This document shows positions 15,951-22,696 of a stretch of 22,881 nucleotides of DNA, piece after piece. A program made the translations under genes and the position numbers. A model generated the notes under the pieces. That model was not told the origin of the DNA. It did no database searches and saw nothing but the letters and a program-made list of their open reading frames with translations. Location: positions 1 through 22,881 of the forward strand of contig CBDUVZ010000040.1 in NCBI GenBank assembly GCA_965370805.1. Direction: 5' to 3'. This DNA comes from CBDUVZ01 sp965370805. GTDB lineage: Bacteria > Hydrothermota > Tepidihabitantia > Tepidihabitantales > Tepidihabitantaceae. How positions within the stretch are numbered: position 1 is the stretch's first letter; every line of letters starts with the position of its first letter.

Positions 15951-17105
15951 ATGAGAAGGCTATTGCTGTTGCTTGGACTTGTTGCGCTGCTCCGGGCCGA
16001 CGTCCCGTTGCGCGTGTACCGGGGCGTGCCTGCCGACTGGCACAATGCGCGGAACCTGGCCGGCACCGGGCTGGCGGGATTCGGGCCGGATGCCGGTGCG
16101 GTACTCGCCAGACCCGGGATCCTCGGGTTCGCCGACCGGCCCGGATTCGAGTTAAGCTACGGCCTGAAATGGACATCCGAACAGCGCACCCGCACGGTGT
16201 ACGACCAGTTTGAGAACGCAATCGGCGAAGTGACCGTGGCGGACAACGTTGGTATCGTCCCGGTTACGGGCAGTGCGGCCGGCGTCATGCCGCTGTTCGG
16301 CCGGTTCGCGGTCGGGCTTGGGGTTGCGCCGGTCCTGGACTTCGGATACCGGTACGACAAAGAGCACCGCGACGATTTCTATGTCCGAATCGGTGAAGAC
16401 CGGGTCGAACAGAACGGCATGCTGTATGCCGGCAAGCTCGGCATCGGGGTCCGGGTACTCGACTGGCTCAGCGTCGGCGCGAACGGCGCGTACCTGACCG
16501 GCACCAGGGAACTCGACCTGTGGACGATTCGCGGCTCCGACACGACGCACGAATCGGAAAGCGGCAGTCCGTCGGGCCTCGCATTCGCCGGAGGCTTCGG
16601 ACTCAAGCCGCTTTCCGGCCTGATGCTGGACGTCGAGTTTGAAAGCGGCACGAAACTGAACGACTGGGCCAGTGCCGATTCGGTCCTGCCTGCCGGCGAA
16701 CGCAGCCTTCCCTGGAGCGGAAAGCTGGCGCTGGCCTATTACGCTCCCGGGATACTTCCGGCTGGAATCACGGCCGAAGTAAGCTATCACTGCTGGGACG
16801 ATGTGGACACCACCGCCAGCAATGTCATCGTCGCCGCCCTTGGCGTCGAACACACCATGCTCGATTTCGTGAAGCTCCGCTACGGAGTCGGAATCGAACC
16901 GATGCCGTTCGACCCGACGGTCCAGCTTGTCCGGGTCGGTGTCGGCGCAGGATTCGACGTCGGCGCTGCGCTGGTTGACGTCGGTATGATGTTCTGCCGC
17001 GACGCCATCGGGCCGGGTCACTTCCGCACCCGCCTCGACCCGGATGACCAGAAGGTGTACGAAACCTCGGGCGTCTTCGGAATCACGGTCCGGAGAGAAT
17101 TCTAG
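15951..17105 (+). CDS. Second PorV/FadL-like outer-membrane beta-barrel protein
   Basis: The 384-aa protein has a signal peptide (MRRLLLLLGLVALLRA, residues ~1-16). The mature N-terminus reads NARNLAGTGLAGFGPDAGAVLARPGILG, a variant of the PorV/OmpP1 opening in which small residues precede a paired Asp and Pro-Gly. The rest is alternating beta strands (VGLGVAPVLDFGYRY, LGIGVRVLDWLSVGANGAYLTG), ending ...VFGITVRREF. AGGAGG at 15940-15945 overlaps the previous TAG and leaves a 5-nt spacer, so the start is secure. It is third in the envelope operon. Substrate or partner is unknown; a transport or assembly role beside the HhH/barrel protein is inference. Confidence 0.75.
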   Translation: MRRLLLLLGLVALLRADVPLRVYRGVPADWHNARNLAGTGLAGFGPDAGAVLARPGILGFADRPGFELSYGLKWTSEQRTRTVYDQFENAIGEVTVADNVGIVPVTGSAAGVMPLFGRFAVGLGVAPVLDFGYRYDKEHRDDFYVRIGEDRVEQNGMLYAGKLGIGVRVLDWLSVGANGAYLTGTRELDLWTIRGSDTTHESESGSPSGLAFAGGFGLKPLSGLMLDVEFESGTKLNDWASADSVLPAGERSLPWSGKLALAYYAPGILPAGITAEVSYHCWDDVDTTASNVIVAALGVEHTMLDFVKLRYGVGIEPMPFDPTVQLVRVGVGAGFDVGAALVDVGMMFCRDAIGPGHFRTRLDPDDQKVYETSGVFGITVRREF

Positions 17106-17106
17106 C

Positions 17107-19038
17107 TTGCTCGCACGAATCCTGCTCGGACTACTGGCAGCACTCGGGATAGCTCTTCCCGGCGTCCAGCATATCTATATCCTGCACACCAATGACATCC
17201 ACGGAGCGCTGCTGCCTTCCACGGCATGGTGGATGAGCCGCGACTTCCCCCCGCCCCTGTCCAACGCCCCGGGCGCGCTGACCGTCATCCGCGAGTTGCG
17301 GGCCGAAGCCGACGCGAAAGGCTACGGGTTTCTCCTGCTCGACGCCGGGGACGTATTCAAAGGAACACCAATCGGGGATTTCACCAGCGGCCAGGCGGTC
17401 GTTGACTACTTCAACCGCGCCGGGTACGATGCAATCGGCGTCGGCACTCATGATTTCAGTCTTGGTCTGCCAGTGCTCAAGCAGCTTGTGGACAGCTCGC
17501 ATATGCCGTGGTTGTGCGCGAACATTGACATTGCCGTTACTGCGCCAAGACCCGGAGTGTCGCTCGGGGAACCTGAGACCGAACTTCGTCTCCGTGCCAT
17601 CCACTTTGACTTCGGTAGGTTCAACGTCCGGCCGGGTGATGCCGAGATTCTGAAGGACAATGCAGGTCTGCTTCTAGAGGCCGCCAGCAGAGGACGGGCG
17701 GTCGTAGTGACAATCGAAGGCTACTGCGATCCCGTCGGCAACCCTGAGTACAACATGGCGCTGGGGCTCCGCCGTGCCGAGGCGGCGAAGACCCATCTGG
17801 TGAAGTCGGGCGTGAAGGCGGAGCAGTTGGTTACCATCAGCTACGGTGAGGACAAGCTCGTGTCCGATAATCCGGACGAGTACGAGACGAATCGGCGCTG
17901 CGACTTCAAACTAGCGCAGACGGACCGTGGGGAGGAATCCATTCCTTGTCTTCCATCTGCGGACTCGACGTCTGCGCTGCTGGCGCCCCATCTTCTGCTT
18001 GAGCGGGGCGGTGTGAAGATTGGAGTTCTCGGCCTGATTGCATCCTATGACAGCAGTGCGATTAGGAACAAGGTTGTCGGCGACGTGGAAATCAAACCTG
18101 AAGAGGCAGTTGCCCAGCAGCATATTGACGAACTGCGGCGTCGCGGCGCAGACATTGTAATTGGCCTCACCCACATCGGCCACAAGTACGAAAAGAAACT
18201 GGCCGACAATGTGCCCGGCTTCGATCTCATCATCGGTGGCCGCAGCAACACTGTCGTTGACCCGCCGGTCGAGACGCCAGAGAACCACACTATCGTCTGT
18301 CAGGCGGCAAGCAAGCTGACAGCAGTCGGTTTCCTCGACCTCTCGGTCGATACCGAAACCGGCCGAATCATCGGGTATGAAGGCCGGCTCATCAACCTCT
18401 ACGGCGATGAAATACCGAAGGACCTTGCCTACCTGGCGTACCTCGATTCGATCCGGGAGATTGCCGAGCGCGGGTTCGATGAGGTCATCGGTACGAGTGT
18501 CCGGCGACTGACCCGCGCCGACCTGCGCGAGTCACCGGCCGGGAACCTGGTCACCGACGCGATGCGCGATTACGCCGGTGCGGACATTGCACTTCACAAC
18601 TCGACCGGAATCCGGTCGGATATCCCGGAAGGCGAACTTACCTACCGGACCGCCTATCAGATCGACGCCTTCGGCAATACGCTCGTAACGGGCGAGTACA
18701 CCGGAAACCAGGTTAGGGAGATGCTGGAACTCGCTGTCAGCGGCCGCTACTCGATATTCCAGGTTTCCGGCGTGCGGATGACCTGCCGGCCGGACAATCC
18801 TCTCGGCAGCAGGCTGCAGTCGGCGCTCATCGGCGGCAATCCGCTCGAACCCGACCGGACGTACCGCGTAGTCACCAACTCCTACATCGGCGGCACCGAA
18901 GGCCGACACGCGGTCTTCCGGCTCGGACAGAACGTCGAAGATACCCAGGTGCCGCTTCGTGATGCAATTGCCGACTACTTCCGGCGTCACTCACCGGTCG
19001 ACGCCAGAATCGAAGGCCGAATCACCCTGCTGGACTGA
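17107..19038 (+). CDS. 5'-nucleotidase/UshA-family protein with an OmpA/Pal domain nested in its phosphatase domain
   Basis: The protein is 643 aa from a TTG start directly after the upstream stop. TTG gives a clean signal peptide (MLARILLGLLAALGIALPG); a longer reading from 17044 would overlap the previous gene by 62 bp. Metallophosphatase part one is residues ~22-141: HTNDIHG (Asp30, His32), LLDAGDVFKG (Asp82), GVGTHDF. Residues ~160-270 are a full OmpA/Pal module: AIHFDFGRFNVRPGDAEIL, VTIEGYCDPVGNPEYN, LGLRRAEAAKTHLV, VTISYGEDKL, NRRCDF. The phosphatase fold resumes at ~290 (LLAPHLLLERGGVKIGVLGL), with LTHIGHK (His356) and LIIGGRSN. Residues ~450-643 are the 5'-nucleotidase C-terminal domain (SPAGNLVTDAMRDYAGADIALHNSTGIRSDIP). 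Three expected metal ligands differ: Thr114, Arg379 and Asn381. It probably acts in the periplasm bound to peptidoglycan; enzyme activity is doubtful. Confidence 0.85.
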   Translation: MLARILLGLLAALGIALPGVQHIYILHTNDIHGALLPSTAWWMSRDFPPPLSNAPGALTVIRELRAEADAKGYGFLLLDAGDVFKGTPIGDFTSGQAVVDYFNRAGYDAIGVGTHDFSLGLPVLKQLVDSSHMPWLCANIDIAVTAPRPGVSLGEPETELRLRAIHFDFGRFNVRPGDAEILKDNAGLLLEAASRGRAVVVTIEGYCDPVGNPEYNMALGLRRAEAAKTHLVKSGVKAEQLVTISYGEDKLVSDNPDEYETNRRCDFKLAQTDRGEESIPCLPSADSTSALLAPHLLLERGGVKIGVLGLIASYDSSAIRNKVVGDVEIKPEEAVAQQHIDELRRRGADIVIGLTHIGHKYEKKLADNVPGFDLIIGGRSNTVVDPPVETPENHTIVCQAASKLTAVGFLDLSVDTETGRIIGYEGRLINLYGDEIPKDLAYLAYLDSIREIAERGFDEVIGTSVRRLTRADLRESPAGNLVTDAMRDYAGADIALHNSTGIRSDIPEGELTYRTAYQIDAFGNTLVTGEYTGNQVREMLELAVSGRYSIFQVSGVRMTCRPDNPLGSRLQSALIGGNPLEPDRTYRVVTNSYIGGTEGRHAVFRLGQNVEDTQVPLRDAIADYFRRHSPVDARIEGRITLLD

Positions 19039-19060
19039 CTCCCGAAAACCGACATAGGAA

Positions 19061-19256
19061 TCTAACCGCCAAGGCCGCCAAGGCGGACTGAAACACCAAG
19101 GCACCAAGAACACCAAGAGGAAGTAACCACGGATGGACACGGATGGACACAGATGAGGGCGGAAGTCCCCATTCGTCATTCGACACTCGGCATTCGGAAT
19201 TAGGATAACCGCCAGGTCCGCCAACACAACAATGGCGGTTCCCAATGACCAATGTG
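19061..19256. repeat. Mosaic block of four word-like repeat modules
   Basis: Four modules follow each other between convergent genes: (a) 19064-19119, words CCGCCAAGG and CACCAAGAA; (b) 19124-19157, ACCACGGATGGACACGGATG type; (c) 19166-19205, CATTCGTCATTCG type; (d) 19206-19254, CCGCCAGGTCCGCC ending CCAATGACCAATG. Related modules occur in the reverse orientation at 21252-21516, and module (c) words at 3588-3672. No ORF or terminator is evident in the block. Confidence 0.7.
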
Positions 19257-19270
19257 ATTTCTCGGGGATA

Positions 19271-20590
19271 CTAGCGAAGAACCGGAGACCAGGTCGGTGA
19301 AGTAGCGCCGCCGGTGCGGGTAATCCGGGTCTGACCGGCACCGTTCCAAGCCATCGTGTATATCTCGTAGATACCGGTCCGGTTCGACGCGAAAGCCAGG
19401 TGAAGTCCATCCGCCGACCAGCAGGGGTCTTCGTTGTTCCCGCGGCTCGTCAACCTCATGTAGGTCTCGCCCTGGAGATTGGTGACGCAGACCTGGTTTG
19501 AACCGCCCGGCTGGCGCTGGACGAAAGCAATCAGGTCCCCGCGCGGCGACCAGGACGGCGAGGTGTTGTAGCTGCCTTCGAACGTCAACCGGTGCAGGTC
19601 GGTCCCATCGGCATTGATGATGTAGACCTGGGGCGTACCGGTCCGGTCGGACGTGAAAGCAAGCTGCCGACCGGACGGCGACCAGGACGGCGAGATATCG
19701 ATTCCTCCGCTGCGGGTCAGCCGGCGCAGCTTCTGCCCCGCGGCGTTCATCAGGTAGATATCCGAGCTACCCTCGAAACTGAGCGCAGCCGCGATTGTCC
19801 GCCCGTCCGGCGACCAGGCCGGGGTCGTATTCAATCCCGCTCGCTCGCTCACAGTCATCCGGTTCCCGCCCGCGATATCGCAACGGCAGATGTTCAGCGA
19901 ACGCTTGCCATAAGCGCAGTATGCAATGTCACTGCCGGTCGGAGACCAGTCGGGGAACAGCTTGACTCCGCCCGAACTCGTAATCCGGACCAGTCCGGTG
20001 CCGTCATAGTCGACCTTTGCCAGCTCCTTATGGCCCTGGCCCAGCGCGCGGGTGAACCCGATGCAGGTCCGACTGACGCCCTCCTCACCGGTCAGCAGCT
20101 CGATGACGTCATCCGCCATTCCGTGAGCCATCCAACGCCACGGCTTCTGGAAGGGATAGGACTTCGCCGCAATCCGGCGCGAGGAATTGAGGTCGTACAG
20201 CCGCAACTCGAGCGTCGGCCCGGATGCCTGCGGAACCAGACCGCCGCAGATGAGAATCTCGGCGCCGGTAGACGCCCATCCCTCAAGGTCCACCTTCCGG
20301 GAACCCGTTTCGTAGTCGAATACGATACCGGACTCCGGCTCCTGAAACGTGAAATGCAGCGAGAACCTCAAGTCTGCCTCGAACACACTCTGGACCTGTT
20401 CAAGTTGCTCGGCGACTTCCGGGGTGGTGTTTTCAGGACTTGAGAACCCGGCAAGGACAAGGCTCAGCCGGTGCTTGCCGGCAGTCGCCGTAATCCTCAG
20501 CCAGAGGGTTTCCGCCGGGATTGAAGAAGAAGGCTGCTCCTGGGCACTGACCAGCAGCGGCAGCACGGCCAGCAGCAGGACCCTACGCAT
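19271..20590 (-). CDS. tolB: TolB-like periplasmic beta-propeller protein
   Basis: TolB is the periplasmic propeller of the Tol-Pal system, which binds Pal and helps keep the outer membrane attached during division. The 439-aa protein has a signal peptide (MRRVLLLAVLPLLVSA). Residues ~30-170 are the mixed alpha/beta N-domain (LRITATAGKHRLSLVLAGF, GAEILICGGLV, RLYDLNSSRRIAAKSYPF, HGMADDVIELLTGEEG). Propeller blades then follow with the TolB signature: FPDWSPTGSDIAYCAYG, TPAWSPDGRTIAAAL, SPSWSPSGRQLAFTSDRTG, SPSWSPRGDLIAFVQR and DPCWSADGLHLAFASNRTG, ending SPTWSPVLR. The length is normal. AAGGA abuts the ATG. It is transcribed alone from a strong promoter and lies opposite the gene with a Pal-like module. 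No tolA, tolQ or tolR is in the window. Confidence 0.88.
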   Translation of the reverse strand: MRRVLLLAVLPLLVSAQEQPSSSIPAETLWLRITATAGKHRLSLVLAGFSSPENTTPEVAEQLEQVQSVFEADLRFSLHFTFQEPESGIVFDYETGSRKVDLEGWASTGAEILICGGLVPQASGPTLELRLYDLNSSRRIAAKSYPFQKPWRWMAHGMADDVIELLTGEEGVSRTCIGFTRALGQGHKELAKVDYDGTGLVRITSSGGVKLFPDWSPTGSDIAYCAYGKRSLNICRCDIAGGNRMTVSERAGLNTTPAWSPDGRTIAAALSFEGSSDIYLMNAAGQKLRRLTRSGGIDISPSWSPSGRQLAFTSDRTGTPQVYIINADGTDLHRLTFEGSYNTSPSWSPRGDLIAFVQRQPGGSNQVCVTNLQGETYMRLTSRGNNEDPCWSADGLHLAFASNRTGIYEIYTMAWNGAGQTRITRTGGATSPTWSPVLR

Positions 20591-20603
20591 TCCTTCGAGG
20601 GAA

Positions 20604-20633
20604 CCTGCACTGTCGCACAGTGGAAACCGCAGG
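20604..20633 (-). promoter_or_regulatory. Hairpin in the tolB leader
   Basis: On the minus strand, CACTGT-gcg-ACAGTG forms a perfect 6-bp stem (20622-20608). CCTG and CAGG extend it to 10 bp with a 7-nt bulge. It lies between the predicted start site (~20651) and the ribosome-binding site, so it could affect message stability or translation. Confidence 0.4.
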
Positions 20634-20657
20634 CATGGGAATTGACATCAGCGGCCG

Positions 20658-20686
20658 ATTATAGATGCCGGCGCGACCACAGTCAA
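20658..20686 (-). promoter_or_regulatory. Predicted tolB promoter
   Basis: Minus strand: -35 TTGACT (20686-20681), 17-bp spacer, perfect -10 TATAAT (20663-20658). Start site near 20651, giving a ~60-nt leader. This is among the best promoter matches in the window. Confidence 0.7.
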
Positions 20687-20714
20687 GGAACGTGCCTGAT
20701 CCAAGAACCGGAAT

Positions 20715-20872
20715 GGAACCACAAAGGCACAAAGACACAAAGGCGAAAGGCCAGGAGTAACAAGGCTTTGTGCCGTTTCCCCGGTCGAAGTAATACCGCA
20801 CCTGCTGGGTGAAAATCCCTTTCGGTTCATGGTCTGCTACTTGGTGTTCTTGGTGTCTTGGTGTTGAAATTC
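20715..20872. repeat. Facing pair of CACAAAG / CACCAAG repeat modules in a divergent spacer
   Basis: In the 368-bp gene-free spacer 20591-20958, the left module (20715-20751) repeats CACAAAGGCACAAAGACA. The right module (20840-20872) is the reverse complement of a CACCAAGACACCAAGAACA run. They therefore face each other across ~90 bp in which I see nothing else. The rest of the spacer holds the tolB promoter and leader on the left and the zinc-ribbon promoter on the right. Confidence 0.6.
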
Positions 20873-20902
20873 TTGAGTCGGTTTTCTTCGGGCCTGATGT
20901 GG

Positions 20903-20931
20903 TTGATTGTCCAGCGCGGATATTGTATAAT
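20903..20931 (+). promoter_or_regulatory. Predicted promoter of the zinc-ribbon gene
   Basis: -35 TTGATT (20903-20908), 17-bp spacer, perfect -10 TATAAT (20926-20931). Start site near 20938, about 20 nt before the predicted CTG start and just above the GGAGG at 20949-20953. The local AT-rich patch stands out from its surroundings. Confidence 0.65.
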
Positions 20932-20958
20932 TAGTGCATATGGGATTCGGAGGGATTT

Positions 20959-21219
20959 CTGTCCATCTGTCGTAGCTGCGGTAGCAGACTCACCCGCAAC
21001 GGTCGGTACTGCACCGAGTGCGGTGCCGGTCTCGGTGCGGGACTGCCGCAGCCCGACGCCCGCATGTCCCGCTACAACAAGAAAAAAAGACGCTTGCTGA
21101 GCCTGCCGAGATGCACTCTACTCCAGCACGAGTTGCTCACGCACCTGTTCGGCTGCCGCTTCTGCCCCGAATGCGGCCGCCGACTGACCAGCCCGCAGCC
21201 CCAGCTCGAGCCTTCCTGA
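20959..21219 (+). CDS. Small double zinc-ribbon protein, predicted CTG start
   Basis: An 86-codon frame read as (M)SICRSCGSRLTRNGRYCTECG... The first ribbon is Cys4-x2-Cys7 ... Cys18-x2-Cys21. A basic linker (RYNKKKRRLL) follows at ~38-47. The second ribbon-like part has Cys52, Cys66, Cys69 and Cys72 (GCRFCPECGRRL). The frame opens after TAG at 20932 and has no ATG, GTG or TTG before the first cysteines. CTG 20959 is the best start: GGAGG at 20949-20953 gives a 5-nt spacer, a good promoter lies just upstream, and SICxxC is where zinc-ribbon proteins normally begin. The role is unknown; such proteins often bind nucleic acid or partner proteins. An ATG at 20940 is in another frame and stops after 11 codons. 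Confidence 0.62.
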   Translation: MSICRSCGSRLTRNGRYCTECGAGLGAGLPQPDARMSRYNKKKRRLLSLPRCTLLQHELLTHLFGCRFCPECGRRLTSPQPQLEPS

Positions 21220-21237
21220 CCCCGAGCATCCGTTCGT

Positions 21238-21530
21238 CCTTCTTCCTCGCCGGTCATTGGAACTTGGTCATTGGTCATTTCCGGCCAGGCGTTTTCCGCT
21301 TCCGCATTTCGCACTTTGACTTCCGCCCTTCTCCTCCCGTGTCCATCCGTGGTTTCTTTCTTTCCGTGTCCTCCGCGCTTGAGATTGCCACGTCACTTCG
21401 TTCCTCGAATGACGGAGCGGAGCCCGGCGGATAGTTCTCCTCTTGGTGAACTTTGGTGCGCTTGGTGTTTACTCCGCTCCGCTTTGGTCATTGGAACTTG
21501 GTCATTGGGCATTTCCACTTCCCCAACCTG
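21238..21530. repeat. Second mosaic repeat block with a 31-bp direct repeat
   Basis: This fills the 314-bp gene-free gap between the convergent zinc-ribbon and HTH genes. A 31-bp unit beginning GGTCATTGGAACTTGG occurs at 21252-21282 and again at 21486-21516 with one mismatch. Between the copies lie reverse-oriented modules: GTGTCCATCCGTGG (21339-21352), GATTGCCACGTCACTTCG with TTCCTCGAATGACG (21383-21415), and CTTGGTG words (21442-21470). The same kinds of modules sit in the opposite orientation at 19061-19256. Confidence 0.7.
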
Positions 21531-21533
21531 CTG

Positions 21534-22676
21534 CTACCGACTCGGCGGCAAACCCTTTTTCGCCTTGTCGAACCGCTTGAGCACGCACGGGCCGATGCGG
21601 CGGACAAGCTCGGAGTCAAGCCGCTTGCTGTCCAAGCCTGCCAGGTATTCCTCGACCATCTTCCGGCGCTCATCGGTTCGGGGTGCGCTGCCCATCGCAA
21701 TCTGCCAGTACTTCCGGACCGCGCCCGAGTATCCGACCCGGAGGTCTCCGGGCACGCCCGCTTCGACCACCAGCCCCTGCGCTTCTTTCCAGGCCGCATC
21801 GATCAGTACATTCCGGGCTTCGTTGTAGCGCCGCACCCGCTCGAACATCTCCTCGGCGCACATCTCCTTGTCCGTCTTCACCCGCCGGCGGTTCGAGACC
21901 GCGGCCAGCCGCCGCGCATCACCGGCGCTGGGCAGCCGGTCGAGCTCTCCGGTCTGCGCCATCTCGTGATACCACTTGACCACGACGCCTGTAATCTGCT
22001 CGACCGCATCCTCCGCAAACGCGCCGGTCTGCACCAGCTTCCGGCTCGCTTCGGCAAGCCGCTGTTCGAGCTTGTCCCGCTTGGCCTTCCGGCTCCGGTT
22101 GAGGATGCCGAACACCTTGCGACCGTGTACGGCCAGTGCAATCCGCACGACGCTCTGGCCGGGAATCCCGAGGGAGTTCAGTGCCGCGTGCAACCGGTTC
22201 TCCAGCTTCTGCCGCAGAATCCAGGCCCGGGCCATCTTCCGCACCCGCTCCAGCCGCTCGTCGACCGGCTCGTGTTTCCTGCCTTTGAACCCTTTGCGCC
22301 GCCGCCCGATTTCGGTTCCGAAGTCATACCGCACCACCTTGTCTTTGACCCCGGGTTCCAGTCCGTTCGCCAGTCGCCTGACCGCCTCCCGTCCCTGCAA
22401 CTCGGTAACGGCAGGCTGGGAAGTATACCGGTCCAGAATCCCGGCGATATCCGCGAACTTCGCCCGGCAGGCCCGCAGGTAATCGGCAACCAGCCCCAGC
22501 GTCGGGTGGCTCACGCTCGCCCGCTCCAGTCGTCCGACAAAAGCGTGACCACCCTCACCCTTCCTGCCCATCCGTTCCGCCAACTCCTGCTGGCTCAGCC
22601 CGGCTTCCTGCCTGAGTTCGCGCAACCGCCGGCCGAACTCTACCGAGAACCTGAATCGATCATCCTGACCGTTCAT
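21534..22676 (-). CDS. XRE-type helix-turn-helix protein with long helical C-terminal region
   Basis: The 380-aa protein has an N-terminal XRE/Cro-like HTH at residues ~12-70 (FGRRLRELRQEAGLSQQELAERMG ... LERASVSHPTLGLVADYLRAC). The recognition region is stretched by an unusual GRKGEGGHAFV segment. The remaining ~300 residues are basic and mostly helical, with blocks such as KARAWILRQKLENRL-like helices, AVHGRKVFGILNRSRKAKRDKLEQRL and GYSGAVRKYWQIAMGSAPRTDERRKMVEEYL. I recognise no enzymatic domain. It could be a DNA-binding regulator or a repeat- or nucleoid-binding protein; nothing here decides. The ATG at 22676 has GGAGA 7 nt upstream and a promoter just above. A long frame on the opposite strand (21453-22700) is a shadow of this gene. 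Confidence 0.72.
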   Translation of the reverse strand: MNGQDDRFRFSVEFGRRLRELRQEAGLSQQELAERMGRKGEGGHAFVGRLERASVSHPTLGLVADYLRACRAKFADIAGILDRYTSQPAVTELQGREAVRRLANGLEPGVKDKVVRYDFGTEIGRRRKGFKGRKHEPVDERLERVRKMARAWILRQKLENRLHAALNSLGIPGQSVVRIALAVHGRKVFGILNRSRKAKRDKLEQRLAEASRKLVQTGAFAEDAVEQITGVVVKWYHEMAQTGELDRLPSAGDARRLAAVSNRRRVKTDKEMCAEEMFERVRRYNEARNVLIDAAWKEAQGLVVEAGVPGDLRVGYSGAVRKYWQIAMGSAPRTDERRKMVEEYLAGLDSKRLDSELVRRIGPCVLKRFDKAKKGLPPSR

Positions 22677-22696
22677 GTACAGGTCTCCATCAGCAC

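Noticed and set aside
20642..20665. Plus-strand promoter TTGACA ... TATAGA
   Set aside because: The spacing is only 12 bp, too short for a sigma70-type promoter, and no gene starts downstream in that orientation nearby.
20940..20975. ATG at 20940 as start of the zinc-ribbon gene
   Set aside because: It is in a different frame and meets TAG after 11 codons.
19061..21530. CRISPR array
   Set aside because: The repeats are degenerate, vary in length, lack unique spacers of constant size, and no cas gene is present.
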